Shown here in pieces: positions 17,045 through 26,251 of a stretch of 64,000 bases of DNA (the first letter of the stretch is position 1; the number at the start of each line of letters is the position of its first letter). This DNA comes from Rhizobiaceae bacterium (GTDB lineage Bacteria > Pseudomonadota > Alphaproteobacteria > Rhizobiales > Rhizobiaceae), in assembly GCA_017643495.1 (NCBI GenBank), contig JAEPNK010000002.1, forward strand, positions 248,001 to 312,000. Direction: 5' to 3'. The notes beneath the pieces are model-generated. The model was not told the DNA's origin, did no database searches, and saw only the letters and a list, made by a program, of their open reading frames with translations. Both the position numbers and the translations under genes were made by a program.

Positions 17045-17617
17045 TTATTTACCAACTTTTTTGCGAATCCGGTCAACAACGAGTCCCTGAATTCGCTTGT
17101 TCTTGTCAATACCCACATGGTCCGTCCCGTAACGTGAAACGTCAATTGTGGTAATCTGGCCGTCAAATCCCCTGCCCCGACGGTAGTTCTTTCCCGACGG
17201 TATCTTGTAGTTGACGACCTGTTGGGCGCCTTTCGTAAGGGCTGGCGGTTGCGGGAACCCCGGATCAAGACCTATGAGCAGGGCTGTTTTGACGCCTCCC
17301 TGCCCGAGCCGATTGGCAAAACGTGCTGCCTCCACACCGCCCAGCGAGTGACCTGCAATCACGATCGGATGTGAAACCTGCTTGGATTTTGAACGTCGGA
17401 TTATGTCGTTGGCAATATTGGCCCAGTCACCATTCGAGATTGCCCGCACGCGAATGCCTCTTGCCTTTAACTGGCGGGTCATCTGGTTCATGCCGTCCGA
17501 AAAGACATTCAGGAACCCCCTTATCATGTAGACTTCTTCTGCCTGGGCAACATTGGCACTTGCCGCCCCAACTACAAACATGCCTGCAAGGCACAGGTTA
17601 CGAACTAGTTTCAGCAT
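17045..17617 (-). CDS. Exported alpha/beta-hydrolase-like protein
   Basis: A 190-residue protein with a signal peptide (MLKLVRNLCLAGMFVVGAAS then ANVAQA). The nucleophile elbow VIAGHSLGGVEAARF puts Ser91 in a lipase-like GxSxG context; a later Asp/His pair may be in LIGLDPGF and YGTDHVGID. It is shorter than most lipases, so it may be a minimal thioesterase or lipase fold in the periplasm. The substrate is unknown. It converges on the DUF2259 gene and is divergent from purB. Confidence 0.75.
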   Translation of the reverse strand: MLKLVRNLCLAGMFVVGAASANVAQAEEVYMIRGFLNVFSDGMNQMTRQLKARGIRVRAISNGDWANIANDIIRRSKSKQVSHPIVIAGHSLGGVEAARFANRLGQGGVKTALLIGLDPGFPQPPALTKGAQQVVNYKIPSGKNYRRGRGFDGQITTIDVSRYGTDHVGIDKNKRIQGLVVDRIRKKVGK

Positions 17618-17808
17618 ATCTGGAAAATTCCCCCGAAGAATATCATGTCAGGCTGTGAGCGATTCTGCCCGGATATAAAATTACGAAACGCCTTGAATTA
17701 CAAGTACACACAACCGAACAAACCATCTGGTGGAAAACAGGAGCGCGCGTTGTATGGAAAGGTGTGTGGTGCTAAGCCATCCCCAAACTCAACAGGATAA
17801 TATGTCAA

Positions 17809-19131
17809 ATGATACCGCGCTACTCTCGACAGCAGATGGTGGAAATCTGGTCTCCGGAAACAAAATTCCGCATATGGTTTGAAATCGAGGCACATGGCTG
17901 TGATGCCTTGGCTGAACTCGGGGTCATACCGAAAGAGGATGCAGCCACCATATGGGAAAAAGGCAACGCAGCTGAATTTGACGTTGAGCGTATTGATGCA
18001 ATCGAACGTGAGACCAAACATGATGTAATAGCGTTTCTGACCCATCTTGCAGAAATTGTTGGTGAACCATCACGGTTTGTGCATCAGGGCTTCACATCAT
18101 CCGACATACTTGACACGACCCTGAGCGTTCAACTCGCCCGCGCCAGCGACCTGCTTCTTGAGGGGCTGGATGCACTTCTCGCCGCCATTGAACGCCGGGC
18201 CAAGGAACACAAGAATACCGTGTGCATTGGTCGCTCCCACGGCATCCATGCCGAGCCTGTTACATTCGGCCTCAAGATGGCGCAGGCCTATGCGGAATTC
18301 AGCCGTTGTCGTGAACGCCTGGTTGCAGCACGTGCAGAAATCGCGACATGTGCCATTTCCGGCGCAGTCGGCACTTTTGCCAATATCGACCCTTATGTCG
18401 AAGAATATGTGGCAGAAAAAATGGGATTGGCTGTCGAGCCCGTATCTACCCAGGTAATCCCGCGTGACCGCCATGCCATGTATTTTGCAACCCTTGGTGT
18501 CATCGCATCTTCAATCGAGCGTCTGGCAACAGAAATTCGTCATCTCCAGAGAACGGAAGTCCTGGAGGCAGAAGAATTTTTCTCGAAGGGCCAGAAAGGC
18601 TCAAGCGCGATGCCTCACAAACGCAATCCCGTACTGACAGAAAACCTTACCGGCCTGTCACGCATAGTGCGTGCCTTCGTTACACCGGCGCTGGAAAATG
18701 TTGCCCTCTGGCATGAACGTGACATTTCCCATTCATCGGTTGAACGCATGGCTGCGCCGGATGCAACCGTAACTCTGGATTTTGCCCTGACACGCCTTAC
18801 AAACGTGGTGGACAAGCTGGTTGTTTATCCCGAACGCATGGAGGCCAACATGGATGCCCTTGGCGGTCTTGTGCATTCGCAACGGGTTCTTCTTGCCCTT
18901 ACCCAGGCGGGATTATCACGGGAAGATGCCTACAGGCTTGTCCAGCGCAACGCCATGAAAGTGTGGGATGCTTACCAGTCCCGCCAGCCAAACCCGCCGG
19001 TATTTCTTGACGAACTACTCAAGGATGAAGAGGTGCGCGCCGCTTTGAGTGAGGAAGAAATTCGCGACAAGTTCGATATCGGATATCATACCAAACACGT
19101 TGATACGATTTTCAAGCGTGTATTCGGTTGA
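17809..19131 (+). CDS. purB: Adenylosuccinate lyase
   Basis: A 440-residue fumarase/aspartase-superfamily enzyme. It splits adenylosuccinate to AMP and fumarate, and SAICAR to AICAR and fumarate, in purine synthesis. The family signature GSSAMPHKRNP starts at about residue 264; the first conserved His segment is HQGFTSSDILDT and the second is GRSHGIHAEPVTFG. The length is standard for the alphaproteobacterial form. It stands alone; the 190-base upstream gap shows AT-rich DNA suitable for a promoter. Confidence 0.98.
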   Translation: MIPRYSRQQMVEIWSPETKFRIWFEIEAHGCDALAELGVIPKEDAATIWEKGNAAEFDVERIDAIERETKHDVIAFLTHLAEIVGEPSRFVHQGFTSSDILDTTLSVQLARASDLLLEGLDALLAAIERRAKEHKNTVCIGRSHGIHAEPVTFGLKMAQAYAEFSRCRERLVAARAEIATCAISGAVGTFANIDPYVEEYVAEKMGLAVEPVSTQVIPRDRHAMYFATLGVIASSIERLATEIRHLQRTEVLEAEEFFSKGQKGSSAMPHKRNPVLTENLTGLSRIVRAFVTPALENVALWHERDISHSSVERMAAPDATVTLDFALTRLTNVVDKLVVYPERMEANMDALGGLVHSQRVLLALTQAGLSREDAYRLVQRNAMKVWDAYQSRQPNPPVFLDELLKDEEVRAALSEEEIRDKFDIGYHTKHVDTIFKRVFG

Positions 19132-19255
19132 CCGTAAAGCGCTTCCGCTACCGGACTTAATCTTGCCACAAGGCGGAGAAGGCAAGATACCGCATGAACT
19201 GTTAGGCATTATAATCAGTGCCAGATGAATTGATTCGTACAGGAACCTGTCACCC

Positions 19256-21313
19256 ATGACTGATGGAAACGACCTGTTTTCAGCAACGATACCTGATCCG
19301 AAACCGGAGGCGGAAAAGCGTGACACGGCGCGGCCCGCGAAATCAGCTCCGGCAAAGCAGAGCAAGACAGATGGCGAGAAGGGCTACTCGGCTTCTGATA
19401 TCGAGGTTCTTGAGGGTCTGGAACCGGTACGCCGCCGTCCGGGCATGTATATCGGCGGAACGGATGAAAAGGCGCTTCATCACCTGTTTGCCGAGGTAAT
19501 CGACAACTCGATGGACGAGGCCGTTGCAGGCCACGCAGACTGGATCGAGGTTGACCTGTCGGAGGACGGTGTATTGTCCGTCACGGATAATGGCCGTGGT
19601 ATTCCAGTCGACCCACATCCGAAATTCAAGGACAAATCCGCACTCGAAGTCATCATGACAACCCTTCATGCTGGCGGGAAGTTCGATTCTGATGTCTATG
19701 AAACTTCGGGGGGGCTTCACGGTGTCGGCATATCTGTCGTGAATGCCCTTTCCAAACACCTGGTTGTTGAAGTAGCCCGGAACCGGAAACTCTATTCGCA
19801 GGAATTCAGACAGGGCATCCCCTTGGGAAGCCTCCGCGACATGGGTGACGTGCATAACCGTCGCGGAACCAAGGTTTCCTTCAAGCCCGATGAAGAAATT
19901 TTCGGGCAGGATTGCAAGTTCAATCCGGATACGCTGTTTCGCATGGCAAGGTCGAAAGCCTATCTGTTTGGGGGCGTGGAAATCCGCTGGTCTTGTGCCC
20001 CTTCCCTGCTCCGCGAAGGCAGCGAAGCCACAGAGAAGGCTACTTTCCATTTTCCCGGTGGCCTGAAAGACTACCTTCAGGCCTCGATCGGCGCCGCTCA
20101 CAAGGTCACGGTTGAACCTTTCGCCGGAAAATCAGAAAAAAATTCTGGCCACGGCTCCCTGGAATGGGCTGTTTCCTGGCATGGGGATGACGGGTTTATC
20201 AACTCTTACTGCAACACGATCCCGACCGGCGAAGGTGGCACGCATGAAGCAGGCTTTCGTATAGCCCTTACACGTGGCCTCAAAGCCTATGCCGAAATTG
20301 TCGGAAACAAGAAAGGCTCCATCATAACCACGGATGACGTGATGACGTCCGCAGCAGCGATGTTGTCCGTTTTCATCCGCGAACCGGAATTTGTTGGTCA
20401 GACCAAGGACAAGTTGGCCACTGTGGAAGCACAGAAAATTGTCGAAGCGGCAATCCGTGACCCGTTTGACCACTGGTTGGCAGCTTCGCCGGCGCAAGCC
20501 AACAAGCTGCTGGAATGGGTGGTTGATCGTGCGGAAGAGCGTCTGCGCCGCCGCAAGGAAAAAGAGATTAACAGGAAATCCGCGACCCGCAAACTGCGCC
20601 TGCCCGGAAAACTCGCTGATTGTTCGGCAAATGCAAAAGGCGGAACTGAATTGTTCATTGTTGAGGGCGATTCAGCCGGAGGCTCGGCAAAACAGGCAAG
20701 AAACCGGGTCAATCAGGCAATTCTGCCTCTGCGGGGGAAAATCCTCAATGTTGCCAATGCCGGTCGTGACAAACTGGCAGCAAACCAGCAGATTGCCGAC
20801 CTGATACAGGCCCTTGGCGCAGGAACCCGGTCAAAATACCGCGATGATGACTTGCGGTATGACCGGATCATCATCATGACGGATGCCGATGTTGATGGTG
20901 CCCACATTGCCTCCCTGCTTATCACCTTCTTTTACCAGGAGATGCCGCAGCTCATACGGGATGGAAAATTGTATCTGGCTATTCCGCCCCTTTATAAACT
21001 GACACAAGGCGGGAAAACGCTCTATGCCCGTGATGACGCCCACAAGGATGAACTCCTTGAAACGGAGTTCACCGGTAACAGGAAGATTGAGATTGGTCGT
21101 TTCAAGGGACTGGGAGAGATGATGCCTGCCCAGTTGAAAGAAACAACCATGGATCCTGAAAAGCGTTCACTTCTACGGGTGGAAATTGCGGAAACGGACG
21201 AAACCCTTACCCTTGCGACCGTTGACAAGCTCATGGGCAACAAGCCGGAAGCCCGTTTCAGGTTTATCCAGGAAAACGCGGAATTTGCAGAAGGCGAACT
21301 TCTTGATGTATAG
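19256..21313 (+). CDS. parE: DNA topoisomerase IV subunit B
   Basis: A 685-residue type II topoisomerase ATPase subunit. The GHKL ATP site is visible (EVIDNSMDEAVAG, VTDNGRGIPVDPHPKF and TSGGLHGVGISVVNA), and the TOPRIM metal residues lie in EGDSAGGS (Glu about 470) and DADVDGAHIASLL. The absence of a GyrB-specific insertion, and the short VNQAILPLRGKILNV context, favour ParE over GyrB. A Lys/Pro/Ala-rich 40-residue N-terminal extension is typical in Hyphomicrobiales. It pairs with ParC (not in the window) to unlink daughter chromosomes. Confidence 0.95.
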   Translation: MTDGNDLFSATIPDPKPEAEKRDTARPAKSAPAKQSKTDGEKGYSASDIEVLEGLEPVRRRPGMYIGGTDEKALHHLFAEVIDNSMDEAVAGHADWIEVDLSEDGVLSVTDNGRGIPVDPHPKFKDKSALEVIMTTLHAGGKFDSDVYETSGGLHGVGISVVNALSKHLVVEVARNRKLYSQEFRQGIPLGSLRDMGDVHNRRGTKVSFKPDEEIFGQDCKFNPDTLFRMARSKAYLFGGVEIRWSCAPSLLREGSEATEKATFHFPGGLKDYLQASIGAAHKVTVEPFAGKSEKNSGHGSLEWAVSWHGDDGFINSYCNTIPTGEGGTHEAGFRIALTRGLKAYAEIVGNKKGSIITTDDVMTSAAAMLSVFIREPEFVGQTKDKLATVEAQKIVEAAIRDPFDHWLAASPAQANKLLEWVVDRAEERLRRRKEKEINRKSATRKLRLPGKLADCSANAKGGTELFIVEGDSAGGSAKQARNRVNQAILPLRGKILNVANAGRDKLAANQQIADLIQALGAGTRSKYRDDDLRYDRIIIMTDADVDGAHIASLLITFFYQEMPQLIRDGKLYLAIPPLYKLTQGGKTLYARDDAHKDELLETEFTGNRKIEIGRFKGLGEMMPAQLKETTMDPEKRSLLRVEIAETDETLTLATVDKLMGNKPEARFRFIQENAEFAEGELLDV

Positions 21314-21475
21314 TCATTTTGCACCGTTAAGGACGATTGCTAGGCATAACTAGCGTTATATGCGCTCCAAGCCTGCATTTCCTTGACTTGAGCGGGCAAT
21401 TCCCATAGCAGAAGCGCAACTGATGAAACAAAACTGACCGTTTCCCGTTGTAGTAATGAAACTACCGGAAGAGAG

Positions 21476-22879
21476 ATGAAATCCGGTCAACAATCGAAAG
21501 ATATTTCCCTACACATGAGTTTCGAAACACTCGGACTAAGCGACAAGGTTCTGGCGGCAGTAAAAGCGTCAGGCTACACAGACCCAACTCCCATTCAGGC
21601 AGAAGCCATTCCACACGTGATGGAACGCCGTGATGTTCTCGGCATAGCGCAGACCGGGACCGGTAAAACGGCCTCGTTCACCCTGCCCATGCTTTCATTG
21701 CTGGAAAAGGGTCGTGCACGGGCACGCATGCCGCGCACACTGATACTTGAGCCGACACGCGAACTTGCCGCACAGGTTGAAGAAAACCTGGACAGATACA
21801 GCCAGAACCACAAACTCAACATTGCATTGCTGATTGGCGGAACGTCATTTGACGAACAGTTCAAGAAACTGGACCGTGGCGCAGACATCCTGATTGCCAC
21901 ACCAGGACGATTACTTGACTGTTTTGAGCGCGGCAAAATCCTGATGACCGGTGTGGAAGTTCTCGTCATTGACGAAGCCGACCGGATGCTCGACATGGGT
22001 TTCATTCCGGATATTGAACGCATCTGCAAAATGGTTCCCTTTACCCGTCAGACCCTCTTTTTCTCTGCCACCATGCCGCCTGAGATCGAGCGTCTGGCCA
22101 ACCAGTTCCTGCAAAACCCGGTTCAGGTGACGGTAGCCAAGGCATCATCCACCTCCGACACGATCACACAGCACGCTGTTGCATCCGAGTATGAGGATTA
22201 TGAAAAGCGGAGCACCTTGCGTTCCCTCATCGACAATGCAGAGAACCTGAAGAACGGAATTATCTTCTGCAACCGGAAACGGGACGTATCGATCGTTTGC
22301 CGCAGCTTGGAGAAACACGGCTATTCTGTCGGCTCACTGCATGGTGACATGGACCAGACGTCCCGCATGGCGACCCTTGACGCTTTCCGCAACAACAGGA
22401 TCAAACTGTTGGTTGCCAGTGATGTTGCAGCCCGGGGGCTGGATATTCCTGATGTAAGCCATGTGTTCAACTACGATGTTCCCATCAATGCCGAAGACTA
22501 TGTTCACCGCATCGGTCGAACCGGCCGCGCTGGCCGCGAGGGTGTCGCATACATGATCGTGACCCCTGTTGAGCAAAAAAACTTTGAAGCCATCGAGGAA
22601 CTTATCGGCAAAAAAGTCGACTGGCTCGGCGATCAGGTTGAATGGGATGAAAAGGCAGGCCGCAAGGGTCGCGGTAAGAAGAAACCGGAAAAAGATCGCA
22701 AGCCCGGCAAAAAAGGTGAAGCCAAGAAAACAAAATCTGCTTCAGACAAGCCCGGAAAAACAGCATCCCGTAACAATCGCAAAAACAGGGGTGATGACGA
22801 GAGAACAGAAGAAATTGTTCATACCGATAAAAGCCATGCCTTCGGTGGCGAGGAAAACATTCCCGCCTTTCTTCGCTAA
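21476..22879 (+). CDS. DEAD-box RNA helicase, RhlE-like
   Basis: A 467-residue RNA helicase. The Q motif (FETLGLSDKVLAAV to PTPIQ), motif I AQTGTGKT (about 58-65), PTRELAAQ, TPGRLLD, VIDEADRMLDMGF, FFSATMP, and the C-terminal ARGLDIPDVSHV and HRIGRTGRAG are all present. The last 85 residues form a Lys/Arg-rich disordered tail likely to bind RNA, as in RhlE proteins. GGAAG before 21476 supports that start over ATG 21515. Confidence 0.95.
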   Translation: MKSGQQSKDISLHMSFETLGLSDKVLAAVKASGYTDPTPIQAEAIPHVMERRDVLGIAQTGTGKTASFTLPMLSLLEKGRARARMPRTLILEPTRELAAQVEENLDRYSQNHKLNIALLIGGTSFDEQFKKLDRGADILIATPGRLLDCFERGKILMTGVEVLVIDEADRMLDMGFIPDIERICKMVPFTRQTLFFSATMPPEIERLANQFLQNPVQVTVAKASSTSDTITQHAVASEYEDYEKRSTLRSLIDNAENLKNGIIFCNRKRDVSIVCRSLEKHGYSVGSLHGDMDQTSRMATLDAFRNNRIKLLVASDVAARGLDIPDVSHVFNYDVPINAEDYVHRIGRTGRAGREGVAYMIVTPVEQKNFEAIEELIGKKVDWLGDQVEWDEKAGRKGRGKKKPEKDRKPGKKGEAKKTKSASDKPGKTASRNNRKNRGDDERTEEIVHTDKSHAFGGEENIPAFLR

Positions 22880-22899
22880 AAAGCGCTCCAGACCTTCAC

Positions 22900-22938
22900 C
22901 GGTGACAACAAATGTTTGTCACCGCTTCAGTTTTCTTT
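22900..22938 (+). terminator. Likely terminator after the helicase gene
   Basis: Arms CGGTGACAA (22900-22908) and TTGTCACCG (22916-22924) form a 9-base stem followed by a T-rich stretch (TTTTCTTTG). The stem covers the stop of the convergent TfoX-N gene, so it may act in both directions. Confidence 0.55.
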
Positions 22939-23290
22939 GTGAGGCTGGCTTCCCGGCATCCAGCCTGGCTGCAGCCGAAAATGCTTCTTCAGCCCATTGT
23001 TCGAAATCGGCAGGATCATTCATCAAGCGTTCAGGCACCTCCCAATAGCCCATTGAAACCGGTTTCCTGCCTTCCATTCTTGGTTGCCATTCACGACACC
23101 CCTCCTTCTGAAAATCCGGTATTGTGTGCACATCTGCCTTCAGCGCCAGTACGTTTTGCGATGAGCAAAGAGCAAACATCAGGCCGTTGCGAAACACCCC
23201 AAGCCCACCAAACATATTTCGGAATGTGATATCCGGCAAAGGCTCGAACAACTCTCGAACGAAATTTTCAAACTCCGAATCAACAGCCAT
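22919..23290 (-). CDS. TfoX N-terminal-domain protein
   Basis: A 123-residue protein equal to the N-terminal domain of TfoX/Sxy: RNMFGGLGVFRNGLMFALCS, then LKAD and MGYWEVPERLM. In gammaproteobacteria TfoX activates competence genes, but stand-alone N-terminal-domain proteins are widespread and uncharacterised. The C-terminus is basic (SQRKLKR). The ATG at 23290 has GGAG upstream; the TTG at 23299 is a weaker choice. It is in tandem with the VOC gene (minus). Confidence 0.85.
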   Translation of the reverse strand: MAVDSEFENFVRELFEPLPDITFRNMFGGLGVFRNGLMFALCSSQNVLALKADVHTIPDFQKEGCREWQPRMEGRKPVSMGYWEVPERLMNDPADFEQWAEEAFSAAARLDAGKPASQRKLKR

Positions 23291-23314
23291 TTCGCCCAAC
23301 TCCGGCAGAAACGG

Positions 23315-23674
23315 TTATGTCTTGCGCCAGACGGCAAGTTCATAGCCGTCGGGATCCCTGAACTGGAAGCGTTCACCACCGGGAAAACTGAATATCTCTC
23401 TGGTAATGGTTCCACCTGCAGCACGAACCTTCTCAAGGGATGCCTCAAGGTCCGAATGATACAGCACGATCAATGGCCCGCCGGTTTTGGGTGACTCCAT
23501 ACTGTGAAACCCACCCTTGATGCGACTGTCGGTAAACTCACAATATTCTTCGCCATAGTCTGTATAGGTCCAGCCAAAAGCATCGGCGTAGAACACTTTC
23601 GACCTCCGAATATCGGAAACAGCAAACTCGATATAGTCGATGTGATCATCCAGCTGTTCGATTTCAGTACTCAT
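23315..23674 (-). CDS. VOC-family (glyoxalase-like) protein
   Basis: A 119-residue VOC-fold protein. It begins with IDYIEFAVSDIRRSKVFYAD and ends GGERFQFRDPDGYELAVWRK, the classic two-module metal-site pattern of glyoxalase, bleomycin-resistance and related enzymes. The substrate cannot be assigned. The ATG at 23674 has GGAG six bases upstream. It precedes the TfoX-N gene by 24 bases and may be co-transcribed with it; it is divergent from the next VOC gene. Confidence 0.88.
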   Translation of the reverse strand: MSTEIEQLDDHIDYIEFAVSDIRRSKVFYADAFGWTYTDYGEEYCEFTDSRIKGGFHSMESPKTGGPLIVLYHSDLEASLEKVRAAGGTITREIFSFPGGERFQFRDPDGYELAVWRKT

Positions 23675-23744
23675 CCTGCTCTCCGGTTTGACTTCCAATG
23701 ACACGAACGTTCAATATTTCCCTGAACTGCACAAGGATAACGGA

Positions 23745-24155
23745 ATGAAACTCATATTACATCATGTCAATTTCGCAACAGACAATGTCGACCGCCTGGA
23801 CCGGTTCTACCGGGATGTACTGAATATGGGGGCTGAGGAAAACGACTTGCCGGTACGCGAGAAATCACGGGGATATCCCGGTGATGTTTCGTTCCTTACA
23901 GACGGCCGGATCCAGTTTCACCTGGCAGAGAAGGACCTCGAAGTCGGGTTCAGAACCGGCCATGCGGTCAATCCGGTTGACAGGGGTCATATCGCATACC
24001 GTACAGACGATATCGAAGCATTCCGCAACCACCTGAAGGAAAAGGGTGTTTCCTTCTCGGATTATGGCGACATAGCTGTCAGCGGCTGGCAACAGATTTT
24101 CTTTTATGACCCGGATGGAAATGTGATTGAGGTACATCAGGTTGACCAAGCCTGA
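23745..24155 (+). CDS. VOC-family (glyoxalase-like) protein
   Basis: A 136-residue VOC-fold protein with LHHVNFATDNVDRLDRFYRD at the start, a metal-ligand candidate HIAYRTDDIEAF, and the terminal FFYDPDGNVIEVHQ. The overall layout is close to lactoylglutathione-lyase and fosfomycin-resistance relatives, but the substrate is unknown. AAGG lies nine bases before ATG 23745 (MKLILHH). It converges on yghU with a 20-base gap. Confidence 0.9.
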   Translation: MKLILHHVNFATDNVDRLDRFYRDVLNMGAEENDLPVREKSRGYPGDVSFLTDGRIQFHLAEKDLEVGFRTGHAVNPVDRGHIAYRTDDIEAFRNHLKEKGVSFSDYGDIAVSGWQQIFFYDPDGNVIEVHQVDQA

Positions 24156-24175
24156 TGTACCCCTGCACTATTCAA

Positions 24176-25051
24176 TCAGGTTTCGTCCCCGATCTTGTCC
24201 TGGGTTCTGGTATCAAAATCTGATGCATCATGGCGTTCGCGCAATTGTTCGCTTGGCTCGCCACTCATCCGGTTGACCATTCGGCCCCGTTGCACCGCAG
24301 GACGTTCATGGATCATGTTGGCCCATCGGTTGACATGCTTATAACTGGCAACGTCCAGAAACTCGGCAGCAGAATACTGGTTGAACAGAACCAGCCCGCC
24401 ATACCAGGGCCAGATTGCCATATCTGCAATCGTGTAGGTATCACCACAGAAATACGTGTTGTTGGCCAGATGCTTGTCCAGCACATCGAGTTGCCGTTTC
24501 ACTTCCATGGCGAAGCGGTCAATGCAGTATTCGATCTTCACAGGCGCATAGGCATAAAAATGGCCAAAGCCGCCACCCAGATACGGGGCAGAACCCATCT
24601 GCCAGAACAGCCAGTTCATGCATCTTGTGCGCTGCGCATGATCATCCGGCAGAAACGCTCCGAATTTTTCGGCCAGATAAAACAGTATCGATGCAGATTC
24701 AAAAACCCGGGTCGGCTCCGCCGCACTGTGGTCCATCATCGCAGGTATCTTTGAGTTTGGATTGATATCAACGAATCCGCTACCGAACTGGTCGCCTTCG
24801 CCTATGTTGATCAGCCATGCATCATATTCGGCGCCCTTGTGCCCCAATGCCAGAAGCTCCTCCAGCATAATGGTTACCTTCTGGCCATTGGGCGTACCCA
24901 GTGAATAAAGTTGAATAGGATGCTTTCCTGCCGGAAGTTCCTTTTCATGTGTACTTCCAGAGATTGGCCTGTTGATCTTCGCCCAGGTGCCTCCGCTCTC
25001 CGAATCCCATTTCCAGACTTTGGGAGGTGTATATTCCGGCAATTCGCTCAT
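24176..25051 (-). CDS. yghU: Glutathione-dependent disulfide oxidoreductase, YghU-type
   Basis: A 291-residue glutathione S-transferase-fold protein. The N-terminal extension (PPKVWKWDSESGGTWAKINR) and the thioredoxin-like part LYSLGTPNGQKVTIMLEE are characteristic of the YghU/YfcG group, which uses two glutathiones to reduce disulfides rather than a catalytic cysteine. The C-terminal helical domain includes GSAPYLGGGFGHFYAYAP and YTIADMAIWPWYG. It is a cytoplasmic redox enzyme. It lies next to tgt, in the same direction, 52 bases apart. Confidence 0.94.
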   Translation of the reverse strand: MSELPEYTPPKVWKWDSESGGTWAKINRPISGSTHEKELPAGKHPIQLYSLGTPNGQKVTIMLEELLALGHKGAEYDAWLINIGEGDQFGSGFVDINPNSKIPAMMDHSAAEPTRVFESASILFYLAEKFGAFLPDDHAQRTRCMNWLFWQMGSAPYLGGGFGHFYAYAPVKIEYCIDRFAMEVKRQLDVLDKHLANNTYFCGDTYTIADMAIWPWYGGLVLFNQYSAAEFLDVASYKHVNRWANMIHERPAVQRGRMVNRMSGEPSEQLRERHDASDFDTRTQDKIGDET

Positions 25052-25102
25052 CGTGCATTCCCTGTGTTGGATCCTGTTTTCCGGCAGCGTTAGAAGGGAT
25101 GA

Positions 25103-26251
25103 TCAAAGAGGAGGAATATCTCCCCGCTCCCAGCCTTCCTTGCACTCTGCCATGTAATCAGCATATCGCCCTGCTTCGATTGCGTCACGGGCCCCCTGCA
25201 TTACTTCCTGGTAATAATTCAGGTTTGACCAGGTAAGAAGCATTCCGCCAAGCGATTCATTGCTGCGGACCAGGTGATGAAGATAGGCACGGGAATAATC
25301 CCTTGCAGCCGGGCATTGTGACTGTTCATCCAGTGGGCGTGGATCATCCGCGTGACGTGAATTTTTGAGATTGAGTTTGCCAAACCGTGTCCAAGCTTGC
25401 CCGTGACGCCCTGCCCTTGTCGGCATCACACAATCAAACATGTCGACCCCGCGTGCAATGCCCTCAATAATGTCATCGGGCTTGCCTACCCCCATCAAAT
25501 AGCGTGGCTTTTCCTCCGGCAGCGCCGGACATGTGAAATCAAGGACACGCAGCATGACTTCCTGCGGTTCACCAACAGCAAGCCCGCCGATCGAGTATCC
25601 TTTCAAACCCATACCGGCAAGCACGGACGCCGAACGCAATCTCAACCGCTCATTGTCCCCGCCTTGGACAATGCCGAACATGGCCCGTTCCGGCTGTTCA
25701 CCGAAGGCAATCGCAGAACGCTCCGCCCAACGCAGGGAAAGCTCCATCGCGCGCTCAATCTCGTCTGTTTCCGCAGGTAGTGCGATACATTCATCAAGCT
25801 GCATCTGGATATCAGATCCTAGCAATCCCTGTATCTCGATGGAGCGCTCGGGAGACATATCGTACTTCGTGCCGTCAACATGAGATTTGAACGTCACGCC
25901 ATCTTCTGAGAGCTTTCGCAAGGCAGCAAGGGACATCACCTGAAAGCCCCCGCTGTCTGTAAGAATAGGCCCTTTCCAGCCACCAAACTCATGCAAGCCA
26001 CCAAGTTTTGCTATTCTCTCAGCACCGGGACGCAGCATCAGGTGGTAGGTATTGCCAAGAATGATATCAGCGCCCAGATCCCTGACCTGGTCCATATACA
26101 TGGCCTTCACCGTGCCGGCAGTTCCCACAGGCATGAAAGCAGGCGTACGAATATCACCTCGCCAGGTGTTTATCACGCCCCGGCGGGCATTTGCGTCCGT
26201 GGCAAGAACTTCAAAACGAAAGGGTGTCTTGTCTGTCATTGGAACTGTCAT
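25103..26251 (-). CDS. tgt: tRNA-guanine transglycosylase
   Basis: A 382-residue enzyme that swaps guanine for preQ1 at the wobble position of GUN-anticodon tRNAs. The general-base Asp lies in [12 protein letters not shown] near residue 100 and the nucleophile Asp in [16 protein letters not shown] near 270. The usual CxCxxC zinc site is absent: the region reads [20 protein letters not shown], with one cysteine only. The frame is intact, so this looks like a lineage variant and not a broken gene. It overlaps queA by four bases (ATGA), the next step of queuosine synthesis. Confidence 0.96.
   Translation of the reverse strand: MTVPMTDKTPFRFEVLATDANARRGVINTWRGDIRTPAFMPVGTAGTVKAMYMDQVRDLGADIILGNTYHLMLRPGAERIAKLGGLHEFGGWKGPILTDSGGFQVMSLAALRKLSEDGVTFKSHVDGTKYDMSPERSIEIQGLLGSDIQMQLDECIALPAETDEIERAMELSLRWAERSAIAFGEQPERAMFGIVQGGDNERLRLRSASVLAGMGLKGYSIGGLAVGEPQEVMLRVLDFTCPALPEEKPRYLMGVGKPDDIIEGIARGVDMFDCVMPTRAGRHGQAWTRFGKLNLKNSRHADDPRPLDEQSQCPAARDYSRAYLHHLVRSNESLGGMLLTWSNLNYYQEVMQGARDAIEAGRYADYMAECKEGWERGDIPPL

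Noticed and set aside
24151-24180. Hairpin CCTGAT/ATCAGG between the VOC gene and yghU
   Set aside because: Six-base arms with a long loop and only three T after; too weak to call a terminator.
25103-26251. tgt as a pseudogene because zinc ligands are missing
   Set aside because: The frame is full length, catalytic regions are intact, and it overlaps queA; a variant is a better reading.
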